In this document: one piece after another, positions 1-8,052 of the stretch | How positions within the stretch are numbered: the stretch's first letter is position 1 | Layout: each line of letters starts with the position of its first letter | NCBI GenBank assembly: GCA_001769035.1 | Contig: MENF01000156.1 | Location: 1-62,546 of the forward strand | Direction: 5' to 3' | Source: Bacteroidetes bacterium GWA2_32_17 | Lineage (GTDB): Bacteria; Bacteroidota; Bacteroidia; Bacteroidales; GWA2-32-17 | DNA: 62,546 bases | Position numbers and translations under genes: made by a program | Notes under the pieces: generated by a model | Database searches by the model: none | Seen by the model: the letters and a program-made list of their open reading frames with translations, nothing else | Told to the model about the DNA's origin: nothing

Positions 1-256
1 AGATTTTATTTTAATCTGTGACGTCTGCGTAATCTGTGGCAAATATTTGTTTATGAACTCTTTGAACCGGCTGAGTAGTTACCAAAATCCTTTGAGCAGA
101 CCAGCAGTTAAAATGGAATTTGATAAATTAAGCATATCAATTGAAAGTTTTGAGTTATTTGTTCCAAATATCGCTTATTAGTAACATTCTAAAGCTTTGT
201 AGTGTAAATGGTATATAATCACGAAAAATTAAATAAACCTATAAAACATTAAGGTT
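1..256. other. Accessory spacer with a short ORF tail
   Basis: The first bases contain the words CTGTGACGTCTGCG and AATCTGTGG, which look like a dispersed Bacteroidota intergenic repeat. An open frame of 42 codons runs from an ATG at 53 to a TAG at 179-181. It could be the tail of a gene lost by rearrangement or chance. I do not recognise it. Confidence 0.3.
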
Positions 257-1228
257 ATGAGATTAGACCAAATACGTATTTTATTAGTACGTACAGCTTG
301 GATGAAATATTATGAAGGTAGAGCAAACATTGACCCACCAATGTCTGGTGCAAAATATATTAAGGAAAATAAAAATAAAAAGGGAGGCGAGATTTACAAT
401 TTTAAAAATCGCAAGGGTAAATATTACGGTTACATACCAAATCTAAACGGTATTAAAATTGACAATCTTGGTGCAAAACCATCAGATGAATTTATAAAAA
501 ATGTCATCGTTGTCTTTTGTGCAACTCATCCTGTTGAAAAAGGGATGCGTATTGTGGGATGGTACAAAAATGCAATTGTTCATAGAAATCCTCAAGACAA
601 TTCTCTTATGGAATGGGGGTATCATATTCAAACTGAAGCTTTAAAGGCTAAATTAATCGATTATAACAACCGCTTTTGCAACATACCAAATACATTTGGA
701 AGATGCGCAGTATTTTATTTTTCCAATCATCCTGAAAAAGCAGAAACTTTAAATAAAATACTTAATTATATTAGTAATGATGGCAAATCACTGTATCCTG
801 TAAAAACAAAAATACAAAGCAAATTACCAAGACAAAATGATATAAATAAAAGAATACAAGTTGAGAAAAAGGCAATATCATTGGCAACAAAATATTACAG
901 TGAAAGGTATGGAATTAATAATGTTAAATCAGTTGAAAAAGACAATATGGGTTGGGATTTGGAAATTTATACAGGCACAGTAATATTGAAAGTTGAAGTA
1001 AAAGGGTTAAGCGGTAATCAGCTAATTGTGGAATTAACACCAAATGAATATAAAGCATTTGATAAAAAGTTGGGTACATATCAACTCTTCATAGTTACTG
1101 ATGCTTTAAGCAAAAAATCAAAGTCGCAGGTTTTTACTTATCAGCGAAAAGGAAATATTTGGGTAGGGAACAATAGAAACGAGCTATATGTAACAGAGAT
1201 TATGAGTGCCAGAATTTCATTAAAATAA
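257..1228 (+). CDS. DUF3883 domain protein, PD-(D/E)XK nuclease-like
   Basis: This 323-residue protein ends (about residues 205-320) in a region that resembles DUF3883: a helix with KKAISLATKYYSERYG, then NMGWDLEI, VEVKG and VELTPNEYKAF. The D...EVKG arrangement is the catalytic core pattern of the PD-(D/E)XK nuclease fold. The N-terminal half (about 30-190) has WY-rich strands I do not recognise. DUF3883 proteins are often found with restriction or other defence genes, but the window edge hides any upstream partner. The ATG at 257 is the first plausible start. A nuclease role is inferred from the fold pattern only; no signal peptide or membrane segment is seen. Confidence 0.6.
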   Translation: MRLDQIRILLVRTAWMKYYEGRANIDPPMSGAKYIKENKNKKGGEIYNFKNRKGKYYGYIPNLNGIKIDNLGAKPSDEFIKNVIVVFCATHPVEKGMRIVGWYKNAIVHRNPQDNSLMEWGYHIQTEALKAKLIDYNNRFCNIPNTFGRCAVFYFSNHPEKAETLNKILNYISNDGKSLYPVKTKIQSKLPRQNDINKRIQVEKKAISLATKYYSERYGINNVKSVEKDNMGWDLEIYTGTVILKVEVKGLSGNQLIVELTPNEYKAFDKKLGTYQLFIVTDALSKKSKSQVFTYQRKGNIWVGNNRNELYVTEIMSARISLK

Positions 1229-1291
1229 TAATTGATAAAGAAATTACTGTAAAAAAAATTATAAAAGAATAAAACACCCAGTGCATAATAA

Positions 1292-1376
1292 AGTGGTTGT
1301 TTTCAGTGGCGGGGCAGTGCGGAATTAAATATTTGTGTGGAAAACGCCACCGAAAAGCAATCGCCAAACGTTAGCA
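1292..1376. repeat. Imperfect inverted repeat ending in GTTAGC
   Basis: The left arm (1292-1311, GGTTGTTTTCAGTGGCG) pairs imperfectly with the right arm (1344-1366, CGCCACCGAAAAGCAATC). It lies between the DUF3883 gene and the toxin-antitoxin pair. The right end carries AACGTTAGCA, faintly like an integron attC R' box, but it breaks the GTTRRRY rule at one base. It may be a recombination site or a terminator. Confidence 0.4.
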
Positions 1377-1458
1377 AAAATTGCAGAACAGCAGCGAAAA
1401 TTGCATTTACTATTGATTAATAAAAATAAATTTGTATTTTTGCTTAAAAGAATTTAAT

Positions 1459-1695
1459 ATGACAACAATTGAACTTAAAAATTTTCTGATTTATAGAATT
1501 GCAGGAATAAATGACAAAAATTTTCTTACTGCTATAAAGACTATTGTTGAATCAAAGTCAGAAACATCTGTCTATCAAACAACTCCAGAACAACGAGAAA
1601 GAATTAGGGAAGGACGAGAGCAAATTTCAAGAAAGGAATACTTTACTAATGAGCAAGTTGAATTGGAGGTTGACAAATGGTTAAAAGAAAAGTAA
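1459..1695 (+). CDS. Antitoxin of a RelE/ParE-type pair
   Basis: This is a 78-residue, charged, soluble protein. The ATG at 1459 is preferred to an upstream start because the upstream codons look like leader sequence. The C-terminal part (TNEQVELEVDKWLKEK) resembles the toxin-binding tail of short RelB/ParD-like antitoxins. The stop lies 19 bases inside the next gene, whose fragments read as a RelE/ParE toxin. This tight overlap is the usual arrangement for such modules and is the main reason for the call. The pair probably represses its own promoter, but no operator could be identified. Confidence 0.6.
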   Translation: MTTIELKNFLIYRIAGINDKNFLTAIKTIVESKSETSVYQTTPEQRERIREGREQISRKEYFTNEQVELEVDKWLKEK

Positions 1696-1981
1696 TTTGG
1701 TCTCCTCGGGCAAAAATTGACTTGTTAACAATTCTTGATTTTTATTTTAGACGTAACGGTACAAAATCTATAGTAAAAAACTCAATGCAAGTCTCCGTAA
1801 ATCAGTAAGACTACTTGAAAAACATTCCGAAATTGGTGTTCGCACAGATGTATGTAACGTCAGGAACTTAATAAAAGGAAATTATAATATCTTTTATGAA
1901 ATAAAATCTGACCATATTGAAATTATTACAATCTGGGATAGCAGACAAGATCCTGATAAATTAACCATTAATGGTTTATAA
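1677..1981 (+). pseudogene. RelE/ParE family toxin, frameshifted
   Basis: The frame opens with MVKRKVIWSPRAKIDL, typical of the RelE/ParE fold, and runs to a stop near 1798. Moving one base at about 1765-1771 (AAAATCTATAG) restores a continuous reading: SKKLNASLRKSVRLLEKH, then VRTDVCNVRNLIKGNYNIFY and IITIWDSRQDPDKL, the classic RelE/ParE strand and C-terminal WDxRQ-PDKL motif. With one base restored the length is exactly 102 codons. A single-base deletion has therefore probably killed the toxin while the upstream antitoxin stays intact; a sequencing error is the alternative. Confidence 0.75.
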
Positions 1982-2096
1982 TTTAATTACGAATTGCGTT
2001 TTCACTCGTAATTGTCAATTTTTAATTCGTTATTAATTTGTAATTGTTTTGTTATTTCTTAAATCATAAACCTCAATCCGATAGCTTAAAAAGAAA

Positions 2097-2136
2097 AAAC
2101 TCCGTTTTTAATTAAAAAACGGAGTTTAAAATAAAT
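2097..2136 (-). terminator. Hairpin terminator after the 2146-2982 lipoprotein gene
   Basis: AAACTCCGTTTTT pairs with AAAAACGGAGTTT around a short AATT loop, with A/T tracts on both sides. It lies directly downstream of the minus-strand lipoprotein gene. The symmetric tracts could make it bidirectional. Confidence 0.75.
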
Positions 2137-2145
2137 AATATCAAT

Positions 2146-2982
2146 TTATTGCATTACAAATGGGTAATTTGTTCCGTTTATTGTTGCTACAGCATTATAA
2201 TCACAAGCACCATTTCCGTAATCAATAGTTATTGCTGGATGCGAAGTTACAACTAAAGTCAAAATGCCTTGCTGAATCCAACGACAGCCAAATTGTGTAA
2301 TTAATGGGTTTGCATTATCAATTGTAATTGTGTAAACTGCCCCGGTTGTAGTTATACCGTTTGCACCACCTTTTGTGCTGAATTTGTATTCACTTGCAAT
2401 CCATTCGGTAAAACGATCTGTAGCCCATGTATGATGAGTGCCATCAGGATGGGTAATTAATCCATTTGTTATCACAACGTGCCAAACATAATTATTGTTT
2501 GAATTTCTGCCATTATTTGTAATTGTTTTTGTTCCTTCAATTTTATATCCGTCAACATAATAATTGTTAGTTGTTACAGTAACAACAGTCGCTGAATCGT
2601 GAAACCAACCTGTTGTTGTGTAAATAACTTTACCTTTACGTGTTCTAAAATCATTACCAGGGCAACCTGTTGTTCCAAAATCAACAGTTATATGTTTTGG
2701 CCAAGTGTCTAAATCATATTCACCTGAATCAAGTGTAATTGTTGGACAACTATTAATTTCTTTAGAAGACGATTTTCCACCACATTGAACTTTTGCATCT
2801 GCCGATGAAATATCAACTTGCTTGTAAACATCGTCAAACATATTTGTTGCCAAAGCATTTTCCGATACTGCTGTAACTTCATCTGTACCTGGTGTAGTTG
2901 GGTTGTTTTCCGGTGGATTGTCTTTTTTACAGGAAAATAAAGAAAGTAGAATTACTACCATTAAAAAACTTAGTTGTTTCAT
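2146..2982 (-). CDS. Hypothetical exported lipoprotein
   Basis: The 278-residue product begins with a lipoprotein signal peptide: a hydrophobic run LMVVILLSLFSC with the lipobox Cys at about residue 18, followed by a KKDNPPENNPTTPGTDE linker. The mature part is rich in Thr, Asn and aromatic beta-strand sequence (for example KTITNNGRNSNNNY), suggesting a beta-rich, surface- or periplasm-facing fold. I do not recognise a named family. It is followed by a clear hairpin terminator and is not in an evident operon. Confidence 0.75.
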   Translation of the reverse strand: MKQLSFLMVVILLSLFSCKKDNPPENNPTTPGTDEVTAVSENALATNMFDDVYKQVDISSADAKVQCGGKSSSKEINSCPTITLDSGEYDLDTWPKHITVDFGTTGCPGNDFRTRKGKVIYTTTGWFHDSATVVTVTTNNYYVDGYKIEGTKTITNNGRNSNNNYVWHVVITNGLITHPDGTHHTWATDRFTEWIASEYKFSTKGGANGITTTGAVYTITIDNANPLITQFGCRWIQQGILTLVVTSHPAITIDYGNGACDYNAVATINGTNYPFVMQ

Positions 2983-3096
2983 AATTATTGATTTTTAGTT
3001 TATAAATTTATTTTTATTAAGACGTATTAGTATTTTAAAAAGTTGCATACTATTTTATAATTTATTTATTATCAATATGTTCGCAATATAATTTAA

Positions 3097-3176
3097 ACTT
3101 TTCTTTAATTTTATTAGCAATTTCATAATCAGTTGCATTTAGCAAATATTCTTTGCTTAGGTTGCACTAATCTATA
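3097..3176 (-). pseudogene. Duplicated 3' fragment of the 3936-4709 gene
   Basis: Eighty bases here match 3971-4050 with about three differences and in the same orientation. The matching stretch codes near the C-terminus of the carboxypeptidase-regulatory-like protein at 3936-4709. Here it has no start or frame of its own. The two copies bracket the DUF4160/DUF2442 pair, so this is the scar of a duplication or of an insertion of the pair. Confidence 0.8.
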
Positions 3177-3221
3177 TATTTTGTCATTTCTTCTTTTTTT
3201 TGTTGTATATAGTTGATTCTT

Positions 3222-3500
3222 TTATATTTTTCCTTCGTATAAATTGTCTATCGGAAAAATCAAATCGTAATCATTCCAGTTTAGATTTCCATCTATTATT
3301 TTGAATTGTTTAAATTTGATTTCATCTAAATATTTTCGAATTGAAGGATGTAAAGATGATTCTAAAAACGGTTTAAAGTCAACTAAACGATTAATGCCAT
3401 CATTAAAAAATATTCTAATCGTAAAATCTTCAATGTGTTTTGCTGATTTTATCTTTATAAAATTAACTTGAAAATCATTATATTCTTCTACTATTTTCAT
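3222..3500 (-). CDS. DUF2442 domain protein
   Basis: This 92-residue protein has the DUF2442 layout: a beta-strand-rich N-terminus, IRIFFNDGINRLVDFKPFL (the 'F.DG..R.VDF.P.L' signature) and a C-terminal W-x-D/Y-Y-D-L-xFPID motif (NWNDYDLIFPIDNLYEG). It overlaps the upstream DUF4160 gene by four bases (ATGA), so the two are translationally coupled. DUF2442 and DUF4160 genes are frequently paired and have been suggested to form toxin-antitoxin-like modules; no activity can be read from the sequence. Confidence 0.8.
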   Translation of the reverse strand: MKIVEEYNDFQVNFIKIKSAKHIEDFTIRIFFNDGINRLVDFKPFLESSLHPSIRKYLDEIKFKQFKIIDGNLNWNDYDLIFPIDNLYEGKI

Positions 3501-3802
3501 TTGATTCGGGTATTTATTTTTTCAAATTCAATATCTTTATGGTAAACAAAATAATCAATCCACTTTTGAACAATTTTATCTGCATATTTTTCTAGAAAAT
3601 CTTCAAAATCTTTAAGTTTACTCCCAGCTAGTGGGCGTAATCCTTTTATTGCTTTTATTTTGATTTCAACAATTTTTCCATCAACTATATAAAACTCTGC
3701 TTTACTTTCAAATCCATCATATTTTCCATGAACATGAATTGGTTCATGTTCATTGGAATAGAAAAATATTAAAATTCCTAAATATTCAAAAATCTTTGGC
3801 AT
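3497..3802 (-). CDS. DUF4160 domain protein
   Basis: The 101-residue product shows the DUF4160 pattern: MPKIFEYLGILIFFYSNEH, then EPIHVHGKYDG and a GLRPLAGSKLKDFEDFLEKY helix followed by IVQKWIDYF. The conserved EPIHVH histidines are present. It is the first gene of a two-gene unit with the DUF2442 gene. The unit lies between two 80-bp direct repeats, which points to acquisition as a module. A toxin-antitoxin role is only inferred from the recurring pairing. Confidence 0.8.
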   Translation of the reverse strand: MPKIFEYLGILIFFYSNEHEPIHVHGKYDGFESKAEFYIVDGKIVEIKIKAIKGLRPLAGSKLKDFEDFLEKYADKIVQKWIDYFVYHKDIEFEKINTRIK

Positions 3803-3935
3803 TATATCATTTTTTTTACAAATTTAAGCAATCTATAGAAAGAAAGCAAAATATTTTTAGAGTGGTTGTCTTTAATTACATATATCTTGCTTATCTTTTC
3901 TGCAAGAAAATAATGATAACATTTGAATTTATATA

Positions 3936-4709
3936 TTATTTATCGTTAATGCGATAACAATATATTTTATACTTTTCTTTAATTTTATTAGCAATTTCAT
4001 AATCAGTTGCGTTTAGCAAATATTCTTTGCTTAGGTTGCACCAAGCTATAAACATTATTGTTTCATTATTTTTTAGTCCTGTAATCTTTTCAACAATTTT
4101 TGGATTATATTTTTGAACTATCGCATACTGGTTCCATTTATCGTTTTCTAATTTATGATATTTGCGAATGCTTTTTTCACGTTTGCTGAAATTATAATAA
4201 AAATATGAAATTGGACTTGATAGTGCAAAACCAAGACTTTTAATATAATTTTCATTTTCGAGATTGTGAATTGTTGTTGGGTTTTTAAGTGTAACTCCTG
4301 GGATTGAATATGTGTTATCTTCAATTTTTAAAGAAAGTAGTTTGTTTTTAAATTCAGAATATGACTTAAAAGGTAATACTGTAACTTCCTGTAAAACAAT
4401 AGTATCTTCTAAAAGGCAAATTTTCTGAATCTCTATTTTGAAATTTTCAGAAATCAATAAAAATTTACTTTTAAAACCAACTTCAGAAATTTTTAAAATA
4501 TCGTCAATTTTGCCAATAATTGTAAATAAGCCATGAGTATCGGTAGCAGTGGCAAATCCAGATGTTTCGTTTATTATATGAGCAAAAGAAACAGAGCGGT
4601 GTAATTTACAATCAATAACAGTTCCTTTTATTTGAAAAAAAATATCATTTTGGGCATTAACCAAAAAAATTGAAAATAATAAAAAAAATATTATTGCAAA
4701 TCTTTTCAT
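3936..4709 (-). CDS. Exported protein with carboxypeptidase-regulatory-like domain
   Basis: This is a 257-residue protein with a Sec signal peptide (FAIIFFLLFSIFLVNAQ), then about residues 25-110 with the CarboxypepD_reg-like (CNA-B-type beta-sandwich) pattern: IKGTVIDCKLHRSVSFAHI, TDTHGLFTI and SEVGFKS. The C-terminal 140 residues are unrecognised. In Bacteroidota such domains occur at the N-terminus of TonB-dependent receptors and in stand-alone exported proteins. A consensus -7 box (TATCTTTG on the minus strand, 4715-4722) lies just before the start, implying a very short leader. Part of its 3' end is duplicated at 3097-3176. Confidence 0.65.
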   Translation of the reverse strand: MKRFAIIFFLLFSIFLVNAQNDIFFQIKGTVIDCKLHRSVSFAHIINETSGFATATDTHGLFTIIGKIDDILKISEVGFKSKFLLISENFKIEIQKICLLEDTIVLQEVTVLPFKSYSEFKNKLLSLKIEDNTYSIPGVTLKNPTTIHNLENENYIKSLGFALSSPISYFYYNFSKREKSIRKYHKLENDKWNQYAIVQKYNPKIVEKITGLKNNETIMFIAWCNLSKEYLLNATDYEIANKIKEKYKIYCYRINDK

Positions 4710-4714
4710 TAAAA

Positions 4715-4722
4715 CAAAGATA
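4715..4722 (-). promoter_or_regulatory. -7 promoter box for the 3936-4709 gene
   Basis: On the minus strand this reads TATCTTTG, an exact match to the Bacteroidota TAnnTTTG box, six bases before the ATG. Confidence 0.5.
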
Positions 4723-4770
4723 CGACGAATATTTCTAATATTAGTTACTCACATTACACAAATAAATTAA

Positions 4771-4860
4771 AAGTTCCAAGAGCCAAATTTCAAACCCAAA
4801 GTTTCAATAGTAAGAAAAAGACACCAGATTCAAATTCCAAGAGCCAAGATAAAAAAGTTG
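4771..4860. repeat. CCAAATTCC-type repeat
   Basis: The words GTTCCAAGAGCCAAATTTC and AAATTCCAAGAGCCAAGA recur in this spacer downstream of dprA. They belong to a family also seen at about 15299-15345, 19070-19172, 57423-57500 and 59735-59790. Confidence 0.5.
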
Positions 4861-4889
4861 AAGATTTATTTAATTTAAGACAGATAAAA

Positions 4890-6026
4890 TTAATTTTTTG
4901 GAAGGCTAACACAAATTTTAAATAATTTTCCGGGCAAGCATTTTACTATGCCTTTAAATTCCATTTCTAGTAGTGTTGAAGAAATTTTACTTACAGGCAT
5001 TTTGCACAACAAAGCTAACTCATCAATAGATAATTCGCCTTGAGTTTCGAGTTGTTGGGCAATTAAAAGTTCGTCGGGTTCAAATTTTATAAAAAATGAA
5101 GACTGAACATTTGTACTTTGTTTATTTGTTGCCCAGTTTAATAAATTTGCAACATCTAAAGCCGATTCAATAAGTGCAGCTCTATTGCTTTTAATCAAGA
5201 AATTTGTTCCCATTGAGCAAGCATCACCAACTTTTCCTGGCAAAGCAAAAACATCTCTGTTGTATGAGTTTGCAATATCGGCAGTAATTAAAGAACCACC
5301 TTTTAATCCCGACTCAACAACAATTGTAGCATCAGATAAACCGGCAATAATTCTATTTCGCTTTACAAAGTTTTGTTTGTCGGGGACAGTATTAGTTAAA
5401 AATTCAGTTATTAAACCACCGTTTTCGAGCATTTGTTTAGCTTGTTTCCGGTGTTGCGAAGGGTAAATAATGTCGAGTCCGTGGGCTAAAACGGCAATGG
5501 TTTGAAAATTATGAGCAATTGAGGCTTTGTGAGCAGTAATATCAATTCCATAAGCTAAACCACTAATTATCTGAACATCAAGGTTCATATTTTTAAAATC
5601 GGAAATTAATTTATAACAAAAATCTCTTCCATAACTTGTTGATTTTCTTGTACCTACAACGCTAATTACTTTCTGATGATTCAAATCAAATTTGCCTAAT
5701 GTAAATAATGTTATTGGTGAATCTTCGCAATAAATTAAACGACGCGGAAAATCATCATCAAGAAAAAAAATGGTTTTAACACCATACTTGAAGTTAAATT
5801 TAAGTTCTTTTTCGGCTTTGTTAAGAATTTCTTTTTTCTTAGTGTTTTGTGCAATAGATGAGGCAATTATAGTTCCAACGCCTGGTATTTTTGCAAGATT
5901 TTTTTCTTTTTCTTTAAAAACCGACTCAAGACTTCCACAATAACTTATTAAACGTTTTGCAACTACATCTCCAACGTGTGGAATTAAATTAATTGCAATT
6001 TTATAAATATCATTTTGTTGACTCAT
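4890..6026 (-). CDS. dprA: DNA processing protein DprA (Smf)
   Basis: DprA loads RecA onto incoming single-stranded DNA in natural transformation. The product has an N-terminal helix-hairpin-helix-like region (residues about 8-60, IPHVGDVV and IPGVGTIIAS), a Rossmann core with SVVGTRKSTSYGRD, IISGLAYGIDITAH and NGGLITEF, then RNRIIAGLSDATIVVE and GGSLITADIA, and a C-terminal winged-helix-like tail (about 310-375). I start it at the ATG of MSQQND (6026), because six earlier codons lie deeper in the upstream gene. It overlaps the end of the 6010-6510 membrane protein gene by 17 bases, suggesting cotranscription. Confidence 0.95.
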   Translation of the reverse strand: MSQQNDIYKIAINLIPHVGDVVAKRLISYCGSLESVFKEKEKNLAKIPGVGTIIASSIAQNTKKKEILNKAEKELKFNFKYGVKTIFFLDDDFPRRLIYCEDSPITLFTLGKFDLNHQKVISVVGTRKSTSYGRDFCYKLISDFKNMNLDVQIISGLAYGIDITAHKASIAHNFQTIAVLAHGLDIIYPSQHRKQAKQMLENGGLITEFLTNTVPDKQNFVKRNRIIAGLSDATIVVESGLKGGSLITADIANSYNRDVFALPGKVGDACSMGTNFLIKSNRAALIESALDVANLLNWATNKQSTNVQSSFFIKFEPDELLIAQQLETQGELSIDELALLCKMPVSKISSTLLEMEFKGIVKCLPGKLFKICVSLPKN

Positions 6027-6510
6027 TAATTTTGATTTTCGCAAAAGAGTTTAAAGCTTTAATTAAATCGGATTTTTCTTTTTTTGATAAACCTGTGAGG
6101 GGAATTGGTTTGTATTTAGCAACTTTTTGTTTTATTGTTTGGTAAACAATAAGTTCGTCGCGCAAATTAAAAAATTCTTTTTTGATTTCAATTTTGTACA
6201 ATGAGTTATAAGGAATTTCAATAGACAAATGTTTTGGCGAGAAAGAAATAAGAGGCGAATATCTTAAAATAATTTTGTCGGTTTCGTCGTCGTAAATTAT
6301 AAAATGATATTTAAGTCCTGTTCTATAAACCAAATACAAAACAAATAAAGTGCTGAAAATGATTACATAAGCATATTTATTAACAGGTATAAAATAATCA
6401 GTAAACAAATTATAAAATACTGATAAAGATATCAACAAAACAGTGATAAATACTGCGATAACAAGCTGTCCTCTTAATCTATCATAAGAATCTCTATTGT
6501 CTATTTTCAT
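6010..6510 (-). CDS. Small membrane protein with PH-like domain
   Basis: The 166-residue product has two transmembrane segments near the N-terminus (about residues 14-35 and 42-62), then a soluble beta-rich region (FIIYDDETDKIILRYSPL, IEIPYNSLYKIEIKKEF) resembling the PH-like fold of bacterial membrane proteins. The name is an inference from secondary structure. An unusually strong Shine-Dalgarno (AGGAGG) precedes the ATG on the minus strand, which is rare in this window. dprA follows with overlapping ends. Confidence 0.5.
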   Translation of the reverse strand: MKIDNRDSYDRLRGQLVIAVFITVLLISLSVFYNLFTDYFIPVNKYAYVIIFSTLFVLYLVYRTGLKYHFIIYDDETDKIILRYSPLISFSPKHLSIEIPYNSLYKIEIKKEFFNLRDELIVYQTIKQKVAKYKPIPLTGLSKKEKSDLIKALNSFAKIKINESTK

Positions 6511-6521
6511 TTTTCCTCCTT

Positions 6522-6599
6522 TTAATTACTGTATTTGAATATACTAACTCTATTGTTTGTTTGACCGGCAATTGATTTATTTTCATCGGCTCGGCTTAT
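6522..6599 (-). pseudogene. C-terminal remnant of proline dehydrogenase
   Basis: The residues RADENKSIAGQT match the conserved C-terminal end of Bacteroidota proline dehydrogenases (RRADENKSIAGQT-like). They sit in the same open frame as the N-terminal remnant at 6667-6917, joined through a short mobile-element copy. About three quarters of the enzyme between them is missing. Confidence 0.65.
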
Positions 6600-6672
6600 T
6601 ATATAGAGTCTGTCTATAATGTCATACGATTTGATTTTCAAAAAACAGATATTACGGACAAACTCTAAATAT
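6600..6672. mobile_element. TAnnTA-element copy 8 (short), deletion scar
   Basis: A 61-bp copy (6606-6666) starts GAGTCTGTCTATAATGTC and ends TTACGGACAAACTC. It is flanked by TATATA (6600-6605) and TAAATA (6667-6672). The flanks do not match each other, unlike most other copies, which fits a recombination between two copies rather than a simple insertion. Its length keeps the proline dehydrogenase fragments in one frame. Confidence 0.7.
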
Positions 6673-6917
6673 GGCAAAACTTTTTTAACTGTTTTTATAC
6701 ATTCATACAAATTTTCGCCTTCGCAAAAATGTTTAAAAACATTTGGTTTTACGAGCCAGTTTATAGGAAAATTAATAAAAAGAGCTGTTTTAACTAAAAT
6801 TTTCGAGAAAGAAACAGCCCATCCTTTTAAAATTATTTTAAAAAAGAAACACATCTTTTTTAAGTTTTTTTCAGTCTTTGAGGCAAATGCAATTTGTGTG
6901 TTATCAATAAAAATCAT
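6667..6917 (-). pseudogene. N-terminal remnant of proline dehydrogenase
   Basis: The 84 or so residues from MIFIDNTQIAFASKTEKNLK through FKIILKG, LVKTALFINFPINWLVKPNV and FKHFCEGENLYECIKTVKK match the N-terminal helix region of Bacteroidota proline dehydrogenase (NTEIAF..KSD..LKKA, PV.W..KPTIFKQFCGGE...EC). The similarity stops exactly at the TAAATA hexamer bordering the short element, after which only the enzyme's last residues remain (6522-6599). The FAD-binding barrel is gone, so no activity is expected. Proline oxidation would need another gene elsewhere. Confidence 0.75.
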
Positions 6918-7020
6918 TGTTTTTTTATTTTTTCAAAATTAATAATGAATTACGAAAAACAATAAATTTTATTTTTTATTAAAAAATATTACAAATAACA
7001 CAATAATAAATAATTAATAT

Positions 7021-7028
7021 TATATTTG
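7021..7028 (+). promoter_or_regulatory. Possible -7 promoter box
   Basis: TATATTTG matches TAnnTTTG. The next plus-strand gene starts at 7183, which would give a leader of about 150 bases. Confidence 0.35.
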
Positions 7029-7182
7029 CGACAAATTAATTATTGTTGTTCAATAAATTGTTAATTAATTGTTGAAAAATAAATGTTTTTTTTTGTAAAA
7101 TCAGATAATTAGAATAATTTTACTTTTTTAAAATGAATAATATATTTAATGTTTAAATACTTAATTTTTAAATAATTAATCT

Positions 7183-7992
7183 ATGAAAAAACTAACTGGA
7201 TACGCACTGTTAATAATCGTATTAAGTAGTATTTTGGTGTTCGACGGTTGTAAAAGAGGTGACGATGACCCATTTTTTTCTATTCGCAGCCGTAAAGCCA
7301 GAGTTACCGGTGATTGGACTTTTGAATCTTTCGAAAGTATTATAAATAAACATTTTTCAAGTACAGGTTATGATGCTACAGTTGATTTTAAACTTACTGG
7401 AAATACTATTTCAATAAAAGTTGACTCTATTCATACTACTCATGATACTACTAAAACTACAAATGGAATTGTAAAAGAAGCAACTTATAGGTTCGATAAA
7501 AACAGTAAAATGGAATATCGTTTCGATTATGAACTTACATGGATTAATGGTAATGGAGTAGGAGTAACAGACGAAAATACGAATATTACTACCTTAATTA
7601 AAATTATTACCAATGTAAGAACCCGTGCATACGGTACATGGAACTTTATAAGTAATGTTGAAAAAAATGGAGTTCATAAATATAAAAATAAAGAACGTTT
7701 ATCATTAATTTTCGAAACTTTTAACGAAAATACTCAAGTTGTAAGCACAACTGAAGTTACTGATGAAGAAGGCACTCAGATATCTTTTGATTATACAGCT
7801 ACATCTGAAAGTTACGAACATAAATATGCAAATGGCGAAAATGCTCAAATATGGGTATTGCAAGAATTAAGAAATAATAAAATTGTGATGAATAGGGATA
7901 TAGATTATTTAGAGGTATCTAATACTGACAGTATAGGAACATCTTATCAACAAAAAGGAAACGAAACCGCAACTTTAAAACCTTCAAAATAA
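7183..7992 (+). CDS. Hypothetical exported lipoprotein
   Basis: The 269-residue protein begins MKKLTGYALLIIVLSSILVF and has a Cys at about residue 23 (VFDGC) that could serve as the lipid-attachment site. The mature part contains WTFESFESI, a second WNFISNVEKNGVHKYKNKE element and a LSLIFETFNENTQ strand. Two internal WNF/WTF segments suggest two related beta-rich domains, as in lipocalin-like Bacteroidota lipoproteins, but I do not recognise a family. A strong hairpin terminator follows the stop. Confidence 0.7.
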   Translation: MKKLTGYALLIIVLSSILVFDGCKRGDDDPFFSIRSRKARVTGDWTFESFESIINKHFSSTGYDATVDFKLTGNTISIKVDSIHTTHDTTKTTNGIVKEATYRFDKNSKMEYRFDYELTWINGNGVGVTDENTNITTLIKIITNVRTRAYGTWNFISNVEKNGVHKYKNKERLSLIFETFNENTQVVSTTEVTDEEGTQISFDYTATSESYEHKYANGENAQIWVLQELRNNKIVMNRDIDYLEVSNTDSIGTSYQQKGNETATLKPSK

Positions 7993-8011
7993 ATTTTATT
8001 ATAAATAATTT

Positions 8012-8048
8012 AAAAAAGCGACTTGAAATTTCAGGTCGCTTTTTTTTG
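8012..8048 (+). terminator. Rho-independent terminator
   Basis: AAAAAAGCGACTTGAAA pairs with TTTCAGGTCGCTTTTTTTT: a GC-containing stem (GCGACcTGAAA) with a run of eight or more T at its end, 20 bases after the lipoprotein stop. Confidence 0.9.
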
Positions 8049-8052
8049 TATT

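Noticed and set aside
6619-6942. Plus-strand open frame of 107 codons
   Set aside because: It is antisense to the proline dehydrogenase remnant and has low-complexity Phe/Lys-rich sequence.
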